Shown: piece by piece, positions 16,436-24,483 of the stretch
How positions within the stretch are numbered: the stretch's first letter is position 1
How the letters are laid out: the number at the start of each line of letters is the position of its first letter
NCBI GenBank assembly: GCA_020846655.1
Contig: JADLDL010000294.1
Location: 1-49,886 of the forward strand
Reading direction: 5' to 3'
Source of the DNA: Saprospiraceae bacterium
GTDB lineage: Bacteria > Bacteroidota > Bacteroidia > Chitinophagales > Saprospiraceae
Length of the DNA stretch: 49,886 nt
The notes under the pieces: generated by a model
What the model saw: only the letters and a program-made list of their open reading frames with translations
Databases searched by the model: none
What the model was told of the DNA's origin: nothing
Program-made: the position numbers and the translations under genes

Positions 16436-17509
16436 ATGGCTACCCATTTTATCCGCAATAAAAGTATGTGGATTGTGCTGGTCCTCATCCTGGCTTTTCT
16501 AGCCCCGTACCTGCGCCAATGCATCCCCAGCAGTTCCACTCCGCCCACTCCCAACATCAGTGCGCCGGCCAAACCGGCCGTCACGGTGACGGTGCCCACC
16601 ATCAATGCCGATTCTGCCTATTTATTTATAAAAAAACAAGTGGACTTTGGCCCCCGGGTACCCGGCACACCCGCTCATAAAAAATGCGCCGCCTGGATGA
16701 GCGCCGAATTCAAACGGCTGGGCCTGTCGGTAATCGAACAAAAATTTACCGCCCAAACGTACTTTGGCCCCCGGGATGCCGTCAACATCATCGCCCAATA
16801 CAAACCGGAATTGAGCAAACGTATCCTGCTTTGCGCCCACTGGGATAGCCGGCATATTGCCGACAAAGATTCGAAAGACAAAGCTAATCCAATTCTCGGC
16901 GCCGACGACGGCGCCAGCGGCATAGGCCTGTTACTCGAAATAGCCCGCACCCTGCAAGCCAATCCGCTCGACCTGGGTGTGGATTTGATTTGTTTCGACG
17001 CCGAAGACCTGGGCGATGACCGGGAATCGGCGCCCAACGAATCCGTCATGACGCAGGCCAGCGCAGAGGCGAAAGCCCGTACCTGGTGCCTGGGCTCCCA
17101 ATATTGGGCCGGCAACCTCCACAAACCTGGCTATACCGCACAATTTGGTATCCTGCTCGACATGGTGGGCGCCAAAGGCGCCGTTTTCCCCTATGAAAGT
17201 TATTCCAAAGACCGCGCCCCCCTGGTCCAAAACCAAATTTGGAACATTGCCGAGGAATTGGGTTTTGGCAGCATGTTCCCCCGCCGCGATGCCGGCTATG
17301 TAACCGACGACCACGTGTTTGTCATGAACGGAACAAGTATCCCAACGGTTGATATCATCAGTATCCCAAACCCGCCGCCCAACTCCTTCGGGTCATACCA
17401 CCATACACACAACGACAACATGAACGTCATCGACCGGGCCACCCTGGGCTCCGTTGGACAAGTAGTGGCCACCGTGCTGTACCGCGCTGGCGCCGGCGTA
17501 TTTTTATAA
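16436..17509 (+). CDS. M28-family zinc enzyme, probable glutaminyl-peptide cyclotransferase
   Basis: Glutaminyl cyclases convert N-terminal Gln of exported proteins to pyroglutamate. After an N-terminal membrane anchor (about 11-24), the protein has the M28/QC fold with FGPRVPGTPAH (71-81), CAHWDSRH (133-140), the metal Asp157 in GADDGASG, Glu190 in FDAEDLGD, WCLGSQYWAGN (217-227), GILLDMVGAKG, YVTDDHVF and HHTHNDNMNVIDRATL with the metal His near 323. From memory this pattern follows bacterial QCs of Bacteroidota such as the Porphyromonas gingivalis enzyme, more than aminopeptidases, because only one set of three zinc ligands is evident. Nearby secreted proteins have Gln after their signal peptides, which fits. 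An aminopeptidase remains possible. Confidence 0.72.
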   Translation: MATHFIRNKSMWIVLVLILAFLAPYLRQCIPSSSTPPTPNISAPAKPAVTVTVPTINADSAYLFIKKQVDFGPRVPGTPAHKKCAAWMSAEFKRLGLSVIEQKFTAQTYFGPRDAVNIIAQYKPELSKRILLCAHWDSRHIADKDSKDKANPILGADDGASGIGLLLEIARTLQANPLDLGVDLICFDAEDLGDDRESAPNESVMTQASAEAKARTWCLGSQYWAGNLHKPGYTAQFGILLDMVGAKGAVFPYESYSKDRAPLVQNQIWNIAEELGFGSMFPRRDAGYVTDDHVFVMNGTSIPTVDIISIPNPPPNSFGSYHHTHNDNMNVIDRATLGSVGQVVATVLYRAGAGVFL

Positions 17510-17517
17510 GTCTGTGT

Positions 17518-18279
17518 TTACGTTTCAACCTTGCTTAGGGCAAATACAACCGGTTTGGATGGGCTCACATCGAGGTCGAAAGAAGCCGTTTGCAAATTGA
17601 GCAGATAATACCCGTCTTTGACGGCATCGGGCACAAACAGGAGCTCGGAAATGGTGCACCGCTGCCGCACGGCATGCGGATATTGCCAAAACGCGCGGTG
17701 CGCGAGCAACTGCCCGCCGTCTTCTTCGCGGTCTACCGAAGGCAAATCGAGCAACAAATGCTGGATACCGCAGTCAGCCAGAAAACGAGCCGCCTCCTGG
17801 TGCAGGTACGGTGGGTTGCTGCCCGAATATTGGCGGCGTTTTTTATGTTCGTCGTTGGGCAGGGTGCGCAGGATGAGGGCCTCGGCTTCCCCGGCCTGGA
17901 GCAGTTCTTCCAGTTGGTCTTTGAAAATAACCCGGTCGCCATCGCCCGTGGGCCGGGGGTACAGGCTGAGCAGTTTGGCGAAAAAATGAAATTCCTGCAA
18001 ACACTCGTGCAACACAAAGGGCTCGCGGGCGATGTGGCCCACGCACTCCGTGTGCGTACCGTTGCCGTGCGGATTTACCCGGATGTTGAAAAAATTCACC
18101 GGCCCGCCACTGGCGGTGCTGCCCACAAAATCGCCGGCTACGACCGGTGTATATTCCACCAGCGGCGCCCAGAAACAATTGACGTTGTCCAGCCCTTCGC
18201 GCAAAACGATGGACAAATCGAAGGGCCTGGCAAGATCGGCCTGGTACGCGATACCGTTGCGGTACATGTTTATCTTCAT
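17518..18279 (-). CDS. Cyclase-family metal-dependent hydrolase (kynurenine formamidase-like fold)
   Basis: 253 residues with the metal site of the cyclase/kynurenine formamidase superfamily: HGNGTHTECVGH (71-82) in place of HxGTHxDxPxH, and later LLLDLPSVDREEDGGQL. The family hydrolyses amides or lactones, and the substrate here cannot be assigned. No signal peptide is present, so it is cytoplasmic. Its ATG lies seven bases from the edge of a palindromic repeat that fills the whole gap to the upstream protease gene, so its leader RNA would begin in strong hairpins. It is convergent with the QC-like gene (8-bp gap). Confidence 0.75.
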   Translation of the reverse strand: MKINMYRNGIAYQADLARPFDLSIVLREGLDNVNCFWAPLVEYTPVVAGDFVGSTASGGPVNFFNIRVNPHGNGTHTECVGHIAREPFVLHECLQEFHFFAKLLSLYPRPTGDGDRVIFKDQLEELLQAGEAEALILRTLPNDEHKKRRQYSGSNPPYLHQEAARFLADCGIQHLLLDLPSVDREEDGGQLLAHRAFWQYPHAVRQRCTISELLFVPDAVKDGYYLLNLQTASFDLDVSPSKPVVFALSKVET

Positions 18280-18286
18280 AAACTAA

Positions 18287-18418
18287 TGTAGGGCGAATTT
18301 TCAATTCGCCTGCTCTACGGCGGCAATATTATGAAATACCCGCCGTAGAGCAAGGCGAATTGAAAATTCGCCCTACAAACGTTGCGTAGAGCAAGGCGAA
18401 TTGAAAATTCGCCCTACA
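18287..18418. repeat. Palindromic intergenic repeat, three related arms
   Basis: The left arm at 18287-18323 starts TGTAGGGCGAATTTTC and is the reverse complement, apart from one missing base, of 18340-18377. A third copy of the right arm follows at 18385-18418. Each arm also contains its own palindrome, GGCGAATT-GAA-AATTCGCC. It fills nearly all of the gap between the protease and the cyclase gene, and supplies the protease stop codon (TAG inside TGTAGGG). It resembles REP/MITE-type intergenic repeats. No coding capacity. Confidence 0.88.
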
Positions 18419-21400
18419 GGGCAACCACCAGACGTACCGTTCCTGAGGCCACCCCATTGCGCAGGCGCAGTGTGTAGACGGCCGCCGGCAAGCCGGTCAA
18501 ATCCAGGGTCGTTGTCAGTTGACCATCTACAGCCTCCACCACTTGCTGCTGCAAGCGGCGTCCGGCCACATCAAATACTTCCAGAAGTATTGCCCCTGCC
18601 GGTGCGTTGTGCAGTTGCAGCCCAAACAAACCGGGTCCCGGGTTCGGTTGAACCTGCAGGCCCCAGGCGTCCAGCGGCGAGTAGGTACCCACATAGTTGA
18701 CGATCACATTTTCAAGCATACTGATACAGCCGTTGGCATCCCGCACCCAAACGGTATACGTCCCGTTGGGCACCTGGCTAAAGGCCGGCGAAGTTTGATA
18801 ATTCACCCCGTCCAGGCTGTACCCCAATGTACCCGTTCCGCCGGAAGCCGTAGCCGTAATGGTATCGTTCGATACAACAACGGAAAGCGTCAGGGCGGGC
18901 GGATCGTTTAGGATAAAGGAAATATGCAGGGTATCGCCGGTAGCGTCTGTTGCCACGATCTCATACATGCCGGCAGATAAGCCGAGAATTGAGCCGTTCA
19001 GGGTGTATGGCCCCGTGCCGCCGCTGATCAGAAGAACGGCCCCGCCGTTAGTGCCCTCAAAACAGGAGGGGTCTACTGCCTGGAGCGAATAACTCATCGG
19101 CAGATAGGTCATATCAAAGCTAACCACTGTGCTGCAGCCCTGTGCATCCGTGACCACTACGGCATACGCCCCGGGTGAAAGGTTCGAAAACGTGGCTTCT
19201 GCTTGCACCGGACCGCCATTCAGGCTATAAGTATACGGCAGAGTGCCGCCACTGGTCATTACCGCCACATCGTTGTTGGTTACCAATACCTGGGCGCTCA
19301 GCGGATCGGGCTGTGCGATGGTGATATCGGCCTCGGTCGTTTGGCCGTTGGCATCCCGAACGGTCACGGTGTGTACCGCGCCCGTTACGTTTTCAAACAC
19401 CTGTTCATCCTGAAATGCGCCGCCGTCGAGACTGTATTGATAGGGCGGAATGCCCCCAGCGGCCGAAACCGTGATGGACAGTGTGCCGCCAAAACAGGCA
19501 ATGGCGCCGTTCGCAGTGATCTCCAGAATTTGCAAATCCGGCACGTTCACGACGGCCTTCTCAGAGGCCATACAGCCATTGGCGTCGCGCACCGTCACGA
19601 TGTAGATACCGTTGGGCAGTTGTACAAAATGACTGTCGGACTGAAAATCACCCCCGTTCAGGCTGTATTCCAACAGGCCGGTACCGCCTGTAACCGTCGC
19701 CGTAACGGTGTTGAGGTTGGCTGCTACGAGGATTTTGAGCGCTGGCGGGTCGTTCAGCGCAACGACGTTGGAACTGGTCGTGTTGCCCGAATCATCCCGT
19801 ACTACTACGCTATAAGTGCCCGCACCCAGGTGATCAAAGGTATTGCTGCTTTGAAAATCAAGGCCATTCAAACTATAACTGTAGGGCTCCACGCCTCCGG
19901 CTGCCGTAACCTGGAGCATGCCCGACGAATCGCCGGAACAAAGGTTGGTGGCCGAAATATTCAGGTTGGCAATCAAGGCGTCCACCGCCACCACCGCTTC
20001 TGCGGTAGCGGTACAGCCTTTGGCATCGCGCACCGTCACCGTGTAAAAACCATTGGCCAAGTTTTCAAACACGGGCTCTTGCTGAAACAACTGCCCGTCA
20101 ATACTGTAGCTCAGCAAACCGGTGCCTCCCGTAGCGAGCACCGAAATATCGTCGTTGAGTGTGCTGGCCGACACTTGCAACGGCAAGGGGTCATCCAGCG
20201 TGACCTTGTCGGAGCTGGCTGAATTGCCGGAATCATCCACGACCACCACGGTATAACTGCCGGCCGCCAAGGCGGAAAAAGTATTCTCCGTTTGAAAATC
20301 AACCCCATCCAAACTGAACGAATACGGCGGAACGCCTCCCGAAACCTGCACCGAAATGGCGCCATTGGCATCACCCGCGCAGGCAATGATATCAGTAATA
20401 CTGAGCAGGACTTCCAGTGGTGGCACACTCACCACCGCCCCGGCTGTTGCCGTGCAGCCATTGGCATCTTTTACCGTCAGGGTATAGCTGCCGTTGGCTT
20501 GGTTCGAAAAAACGGGGTTTGTTTGAAACGCTTGTCCGTCGATGCTGTAGGTCAGTGCGCCGGTGCCGCCGCTGGCGGTAGCCGTGATGTCATCAGCCGT
20601 GACGGAAACGCTGAGGGCCAGCACTGTCGGATTGTCCAGCACCACGGCGTTGGAACTGGCCGTAAATGTATTTTGATCGGTCACGACTACCGTGTAGGTG
20701 CCTGCCGACAGGTTGGAAAAACTGTTGATAAACTGCGGCGCACCGCCGTTCAGGCTGTAAGCAAACGGTGGCGTGCCCCCCGAAACGGCTACTTCGATCG
20801 TTCCGTTGGAACCGCCGGAACAGGCAACGAGCGCCGTTGGCGTAGCCGTCACTACCAGGTCGTTTTGCAAAATTTGAATCAAAAATGTCGAATGGTGTAT
20901 CCACTCGTTCGTGCTTTCATCAACTACATCAAATTGAAAATCGTCAGCCGTAGCAGCATCGCCGTTGTGGCTGTACTGGAGCAGGCCAGCCACAATATCG
21001 GCCTGCGTGAAGCTGCTGCCCATTGCTAAGGGCTGCCCGTTCAGGCGAAGTGTGCCGTGCTGGGGCACCGATAAGAGGGTAAACACCCCTTGCGCCGGGT
21101 TGCCGCTGGCAACCTGCACGATGAGTTTGCTGATCGTAATGTTGGCCGAGCCGCCGGAGAGTACGCCCAGGGGGTTGTTGACCAGCAAGGTGGCAGAAGG
21201 CACCGTATCGAAAAAGCAAAAACTAAGGCTCCAGGCCGTCAGGCTGCCGCCATCTTCGTCAAAATTGTCGTCCAATTCCAGCGCCCAGTTTCCTTGAGCC
21301 AGGCTGTTGTCAAAGCGGTCAAAAGCCTCCATGGGCTTAAAGGTGCCGCTGATGGCCGGGTTATTGCCACAAGTGCTTTCCAGCGCGGCGGCCGATTGAG

Positions 21401-24209
21401 CCGCTTCATCGTCCAGCGTGAGCGCCAGGTTGTTGCCGCTGCACCCGCTCGAGGTGGCTGGGTATCCCGGCTGATCGAACAACAAGGCCGATTGCCCGGC
21501 CGGGCTTCTAAGCCGCCCGATGAGGTCGCCTACCCAGGTGTGGTTGACCTGAACACTCAGGTTCACATCAGCGACATACCGGTTGGAGGGAATATTTAGC
21601 ACCGAACTCAGTTTGATCACGGCATTGTTGGGGATGGCCAGCGGCACATTGGTGCTGGCCACCGAAAAGCCACACTCGGGCCGGCCCGTCTGAAAAGCAA
21701 ACACCGAACTGAACTCGCTTTGGCCGCAGATGTTTTTCGCCATCACCCGCCAATAGTACACCTTTGCCGTATCCAGTTGGCCAAGTTTGACACTCAGATC
21801 GCTCAGCTCCTGGTCAAAAATCAAGGCGCCTGCGGCAAAATTCGGGTTGGTTGCCACCTGGATCTGATAACTAAACGCTGCACCAACGGAAGCCCAGCTC
21901 AACACCGGACTCTGGTTAATGCTGCCTTCGCCATCGGCCGGACTTTGCAAGCCCGGCGCCGGCAGGGAACTATCCAAAATACCGAGATCAAGGCTGCGGG
22001 TGCGGGTGATGTTGCCGCTTACGGCTGTCAGTACCAGGGTGTAATTGCCGGGCGTGTTCAAATTTGTCAGTAGAATCGAAGCGGTTTCACCGGACGCCAA
22101 AAGGGTCGAACTGATCTGAACCTGGGCGTCGGCCGGAGCGCCGCTGAGGCTGAGTTGCACCGGCCCGCTGAAGCCAAAAATACCCTCCACGCTGCCGGTA
22201 TAGGCCAGGGAGTCGCCCGCACATAAAAAAGCCGACGCCGCTGAGGTGTTCAGGATAAACGTGGGCGCGCCCGGGGCTTTGATTTCAAAATTTTGATTGG
22301 AAATATCAAAAAACACATTGCCAACAGCTTCTACCCGTACCCGGCAGGTGGAAGAAATAGCATTGGGCACGTCCACTACGGCCGAGCCATTGTTGGCCAC
22401 GCTGGCGGCCAGCACAATCGGGTAGGTGTTTCCACCATCCGTCGACAAGGTAATGCGCACCTGAGCACAACTGATCGGCGCAGATTTGGTATCCGCCACA
22501 TCCCAGCTCACCGTGGCGGCATCGCCCACCAGCCAGGTGACGGCCGTGTTGGGTGATGTGACCACAAAGGGGCCGGCCGTGGAAATTACTGTGAGTTTGA
22601 GGTCGTCTTCCTCGGTGCAGCCGCCGCTGGCTTTGTTGTCGCGCGCGGTTACCCGGAAATTCAGCACCCGCGCCACACCAGGCAATTCTTCCCAGGTCGT
22701 GTTGGTGTTGGTGATTAAGTCCGTCAGCCGTGGAAAATAGCGGGTCGGCGAAGCCACCGGGTCAAACGAGCGGAACAGCGGCCCGCCCGAACTGGTAGAA
22801 ACCGGCGGAGCCGTGGCAATTTCATTGTCCATTTGCTCCCAGCAATACGTGAGCGGATCGCCATCGGCGTCCGAGCCCGTAGCCGTCAGGGCAAATGGCG
22901 TGGATTTCGGAATCAAATAATCACTGCCGGCCTGCACCACCGGGGCGGTATTGCCCGTATTGATTTTTACCGGGCACAAGTTGCCCTGGCTCGTCGTCAC
23001 ATATTGCCCGATCTCCGACAAGGAGGCCGCGTGGAAATATACATCGCTATGGTTCTGTACGTCAAAAGGCGGACACACGCCGGCGTAGGCCATAATGGTG
23101 CTGCCGCTGCCGGGCTCAAACGCCGTACCGGGGTTCACGTTGTCGTCGCAGGAGCTGTTGAAGGTGTGGTTGGCGCCAAACTGGTGCCCCATTTCATGCG
23201 ACACAAAATCGATGTCGAAGGGGTCGCCAATGGGTTGGTTGGTACCGGTCACCCCGCGGGCTTTGACCGAGTTGCCACAAATGACGCCTACTGAGGCAAC
23301 GCCGCCACCACCGGTGCTGAACACGTGGCCGATATCGTAGTTCGCCGATCCAATCACATTGGTGCATTTGTTTTGGTTCTCGACGAGCATCGTAAACCCA
23401 TTGTTGTTGGTGTACCCGTCGGTGGCAGCATTGAGAAACACCAACAGGTTGTTGTTGGTGATCAATTGCAGGGAAATAGACATATCCCGCTCGTACACGC
23501 TGTTGATCCGGTTGACAGTGGTGGCCATAGCGGCCAGCACCAGCGGGGTGGTGCCGCCGTGAAACTGGGCGTATTCACCGGTACAGGCCAGCGCCAGCCG
23601 GTAGCGCCTGAACTGGCAATCGCCTTGCAGATCGGGCACCGGAGCCGAGGCTTTATCCGACTTTTCCAAGTCGTCATCTTCCACGCCGCAGTGGAACTGT
23701 TTGTTGGAATGAAAATCTTTTTTGAAATAGGCAATATAATGCTCGCGGTCGCCTTGCCGGTATGGGTCGATAAACACCGTGCCGGAAACCGCCGAACGGA
23801 TCATGGCGTGAAAGCCCTGCGGCGTCAGGTCGCATTTCAGGGAAGCGCTGGGGTCGTCGATACCGGTGCCGGTGTAGCAGCGGATTTCGGGGTACTTTGC
23901 TTGCAGCCCTGGCGCCATCACCGGCGATTCGGTGAGCAGAAACCGCGCTGTCTGGCCGTCGGGCAGGGGCAGGCTGAGCACTACAGCCTCATCTGCGGCG
24001 GTAGCCGAAAACCGCTCCGGAGCACTGGCCAGTAGGGGCTGAAGTTGCGACAGGTCCAGTTGTACGCTCCGGTAGCGTTCCGGAACGATGTGCCGGACCG
24101 AGCCGGGCTGGGCTGAAAGTTGTGTTTCGGAAAAATCCGACCACAGCGATTGCGCGGAAAGGCTGGCCGATGAAACGAGCAGCAAAACGCTGAGTATTTT
24201 TTTTAACAT
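18414..24209 (-). CDS. Secreted T9SS metalloprotease with P-domain and SprB repeats
   Basis: A 1931-residue surface or secreted protein. The signal peptide MLKKILSVLLLVSSASLSA is followed by Gln. The reprolysin-like (M12-type) catalytic domain has HEMGHQFGANH (338-348), the HExxHxxGxxH zinc site, followed by a Met-turn candidate in STIMAYAGVCPP. Then come Ig/fibronectin-like regions, a proprotein-convertase P-domain (about 843-1003, with WVGDLIGRLRSPAG and NWALELDDNFDEDGG), a strand-rich segment, five paired SprB-like repeats (about 1113-1830), and a T9SS type A sorting domain (about 1845-1931, VQPNPGPGLFGLQL and GLPAAVYTLRLRNG). This fits a gliding/adhesion-associated protease exported by T9SS. 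The C-terminal codons VAL-stop run into the repeat at 18287-18418. Confidence 0.9.
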   Translation of the reverse strand: MLKKILSVLLLVSSASLSAQSLWSDFSETQLSAQPGSVRHIVPERYRSVQLDLSQLQPLLASAPERFSATAADEAVVLSLPLPDGQTARFLLTESPVMAPGLQAKYPEIRCYTGTGIDDPSASLKCDLTPQGFHAMIRSAVSGTVFIDPYRQGDREHYIAYFKKDFHSNKQFHCGVEDDDLEKSDKASAPVPDLQGDCQFRRYRLALACTGEYAQFHGGTTPLVLAAMATTVNRINSVYERDMSISLQLITNNNLLVFLNAATDGYTNNNGFTMLVENQNKCTNVIGSANYDIGHVFSTGGGGVASVGVICGNSVKARGVTGTNQPIGDPFDIDFVSHEMGHQFGANHTFNSSCDDNVNPGTAFEPGSGSTIMAYAGVCPPFDVQNHSDVYFHAASLSEIGQYVTTSQGNLCPVKINTGNTAPVVQAGSDYLIPKSTPFALTATGSDADGDPLTYCWEQMDNEIATAPPVSTSSGGPLFRSFDPVASPTRYFPRLTDLITNTNTTWEELPGVARVLNFRVTARDNKASGGCTEEDDLKLTVISTAGPFVVTSPNTAVTWLVGDAATVSWDVADTKSAPISCAQVRITLSTDGGNTYPIVLAASVANNGSAVVDVPNAISSTCRVRVEAVGNVFFDISNQNFEIKAPGAPTFILNTSAASAFLCAGDSLAYTGSVEGIFGFSGPVQLSLSGAPADAQVQISSTLLASGETASILLTNLNTPGNYTLVLTAVSGNITRTRSLDLGILDSSLPAPGLQSPADGEGSINQSPVLSWASVGAAFSYQIQVATNPNFAAGALIFDQELSDLSVKLGQLDTAKVYYWRVMAKNICGQSEFSSVFAFQTGRPECGFSVASTNVPLAIPNNAVIKLSSVLNIPSNRYVADVNLSVQVNHTWVGDLIGRLRSPAGQSALLFDQPGYPATSSGCSGNNLALTLDDEAAQSAAALESTCGNNPAISGTFKPMEAFDRFDNSLAQGNWALELDDNFDEDGGSLTAWSLSFCFFDTVPSATLLVNNPLGVLSGGSANITISKLIVQVASGNPAQGVFTLLSVPQHGTLRLNGQPLAMGSSFTQADIVAGLLQYSHNGDAATADDFQFDVVDESTNEWIHHSTFLIQILQNDLVVTATPTALVACSGGSNGTIEVAVSGGTPPFAYSLNGGAPQFINSFSNLSAGTYTVVVTDQNTFTASSNAVVLDNPTVLALSVSVTADDITATASGGTGALTYSIDGQAFQTNPVFSNQANGSYTLTVKDANGCTATAGAVVSVPPLEVLLSITDIIACAGDANGAISVQVSGGVPPYSFSLDGVDFQTENTFSALAAGSYTVVVVDDSGNSASSDKVTLDDPLPLQVSASTLNDDISVLATGGTGLLSYSIDGQLFQQEPVFENLANGFYTVTVRDAKGCTATAEAVVAVDALIANLNISATNLCSGDSSGMLQVTAAGGVEPYSYSLNGLDFQSSNTFDHLGAGTYSVVVRDDSGNTTSSNVVALNDPPALKILVAANLNTVTATVTGGTGLLEYSLNGGDFQSDSHFVQLPNGIYIVTVRDANGCMASEKAVVNVPDLQILEITANGAIACFGGTLSITVSAAGGIPPYQYSLDGGAFQDEQVFENVTGAVHTVTVRDANGQTTEADITIAQPDPLSAQVLVTNNDVAVMTSGGTLPYTYSLNGGPVQAEATFSNLSPGAYAVVVTDAQGCSTVVSFDMTYLPMSYSLQAVDPSCFEGTNGGAVLLISGGTGPYTLNGSILGLSAGMYEIVATDATGDTLHISFILNDPPALTLSVVVSNDTITATASGGTGTLGYSLDGVNYQTSPAFSQVPNGTYTVWVRDANGCISMLENVIVNYVGTYSPLDAWGLQVQPNPGPGLFGLQLHNAPAGAILLEVFDVAGRRLQQQVVEAVDGQLTTTLDLTGLPAAVYTLRLRNGVASGTVRLVVAL
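18690..20870 (-). repeat. Five alternating A/B SprB-like repeat pairs inside the protease
   Basis: The coding region holds five tandem pairs of about 140-150 residues. The A half has a Cys-Gly-rich start, SGGxPPYxYSLDG and AGTYTVVVxDxxGN. The B half has ATASGGTGxLxYSxDGxxFQ, PNGxYTVxVRDANGC and ends AVVxV. A and B are related to each other, so the array probably arose by duplication of an ancestral pair. Such repeats build extended adhesive stalks in the SprB family. Confidence 0.8.
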
Positions 24210-24483
24210 ATTGGGAAAATTTGAGCGTGTAGGAAGGCGAAATATCGGATGAAAAAAGAATGTATTGAGACGGATAAAAACGGAATTCGTTTAGTGGGTG
24301 GATGGCTTGGTGGTATAATCTTTCGCTAAACCGGGTGAAAGTAGTATGTCCTGAAATAGCCTGCCAATGACTTGTTACAGTTTAGTCAGCCACCATCCAA
24401 AAAATATGTCACCGGCCACAAGGGTCCGGGCAACCGCAACGGCCCTTGCGCGCTCCATAGTCCAAACAAAACAACGCCACCCA

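Noticed and set aside
18287-18418. Terminator for the protease gene
   Set aside because: Stems are strong but no T-tract follows in the transcript direction, and similar arms point both ways; better described as a REP/MITE-like repeat.
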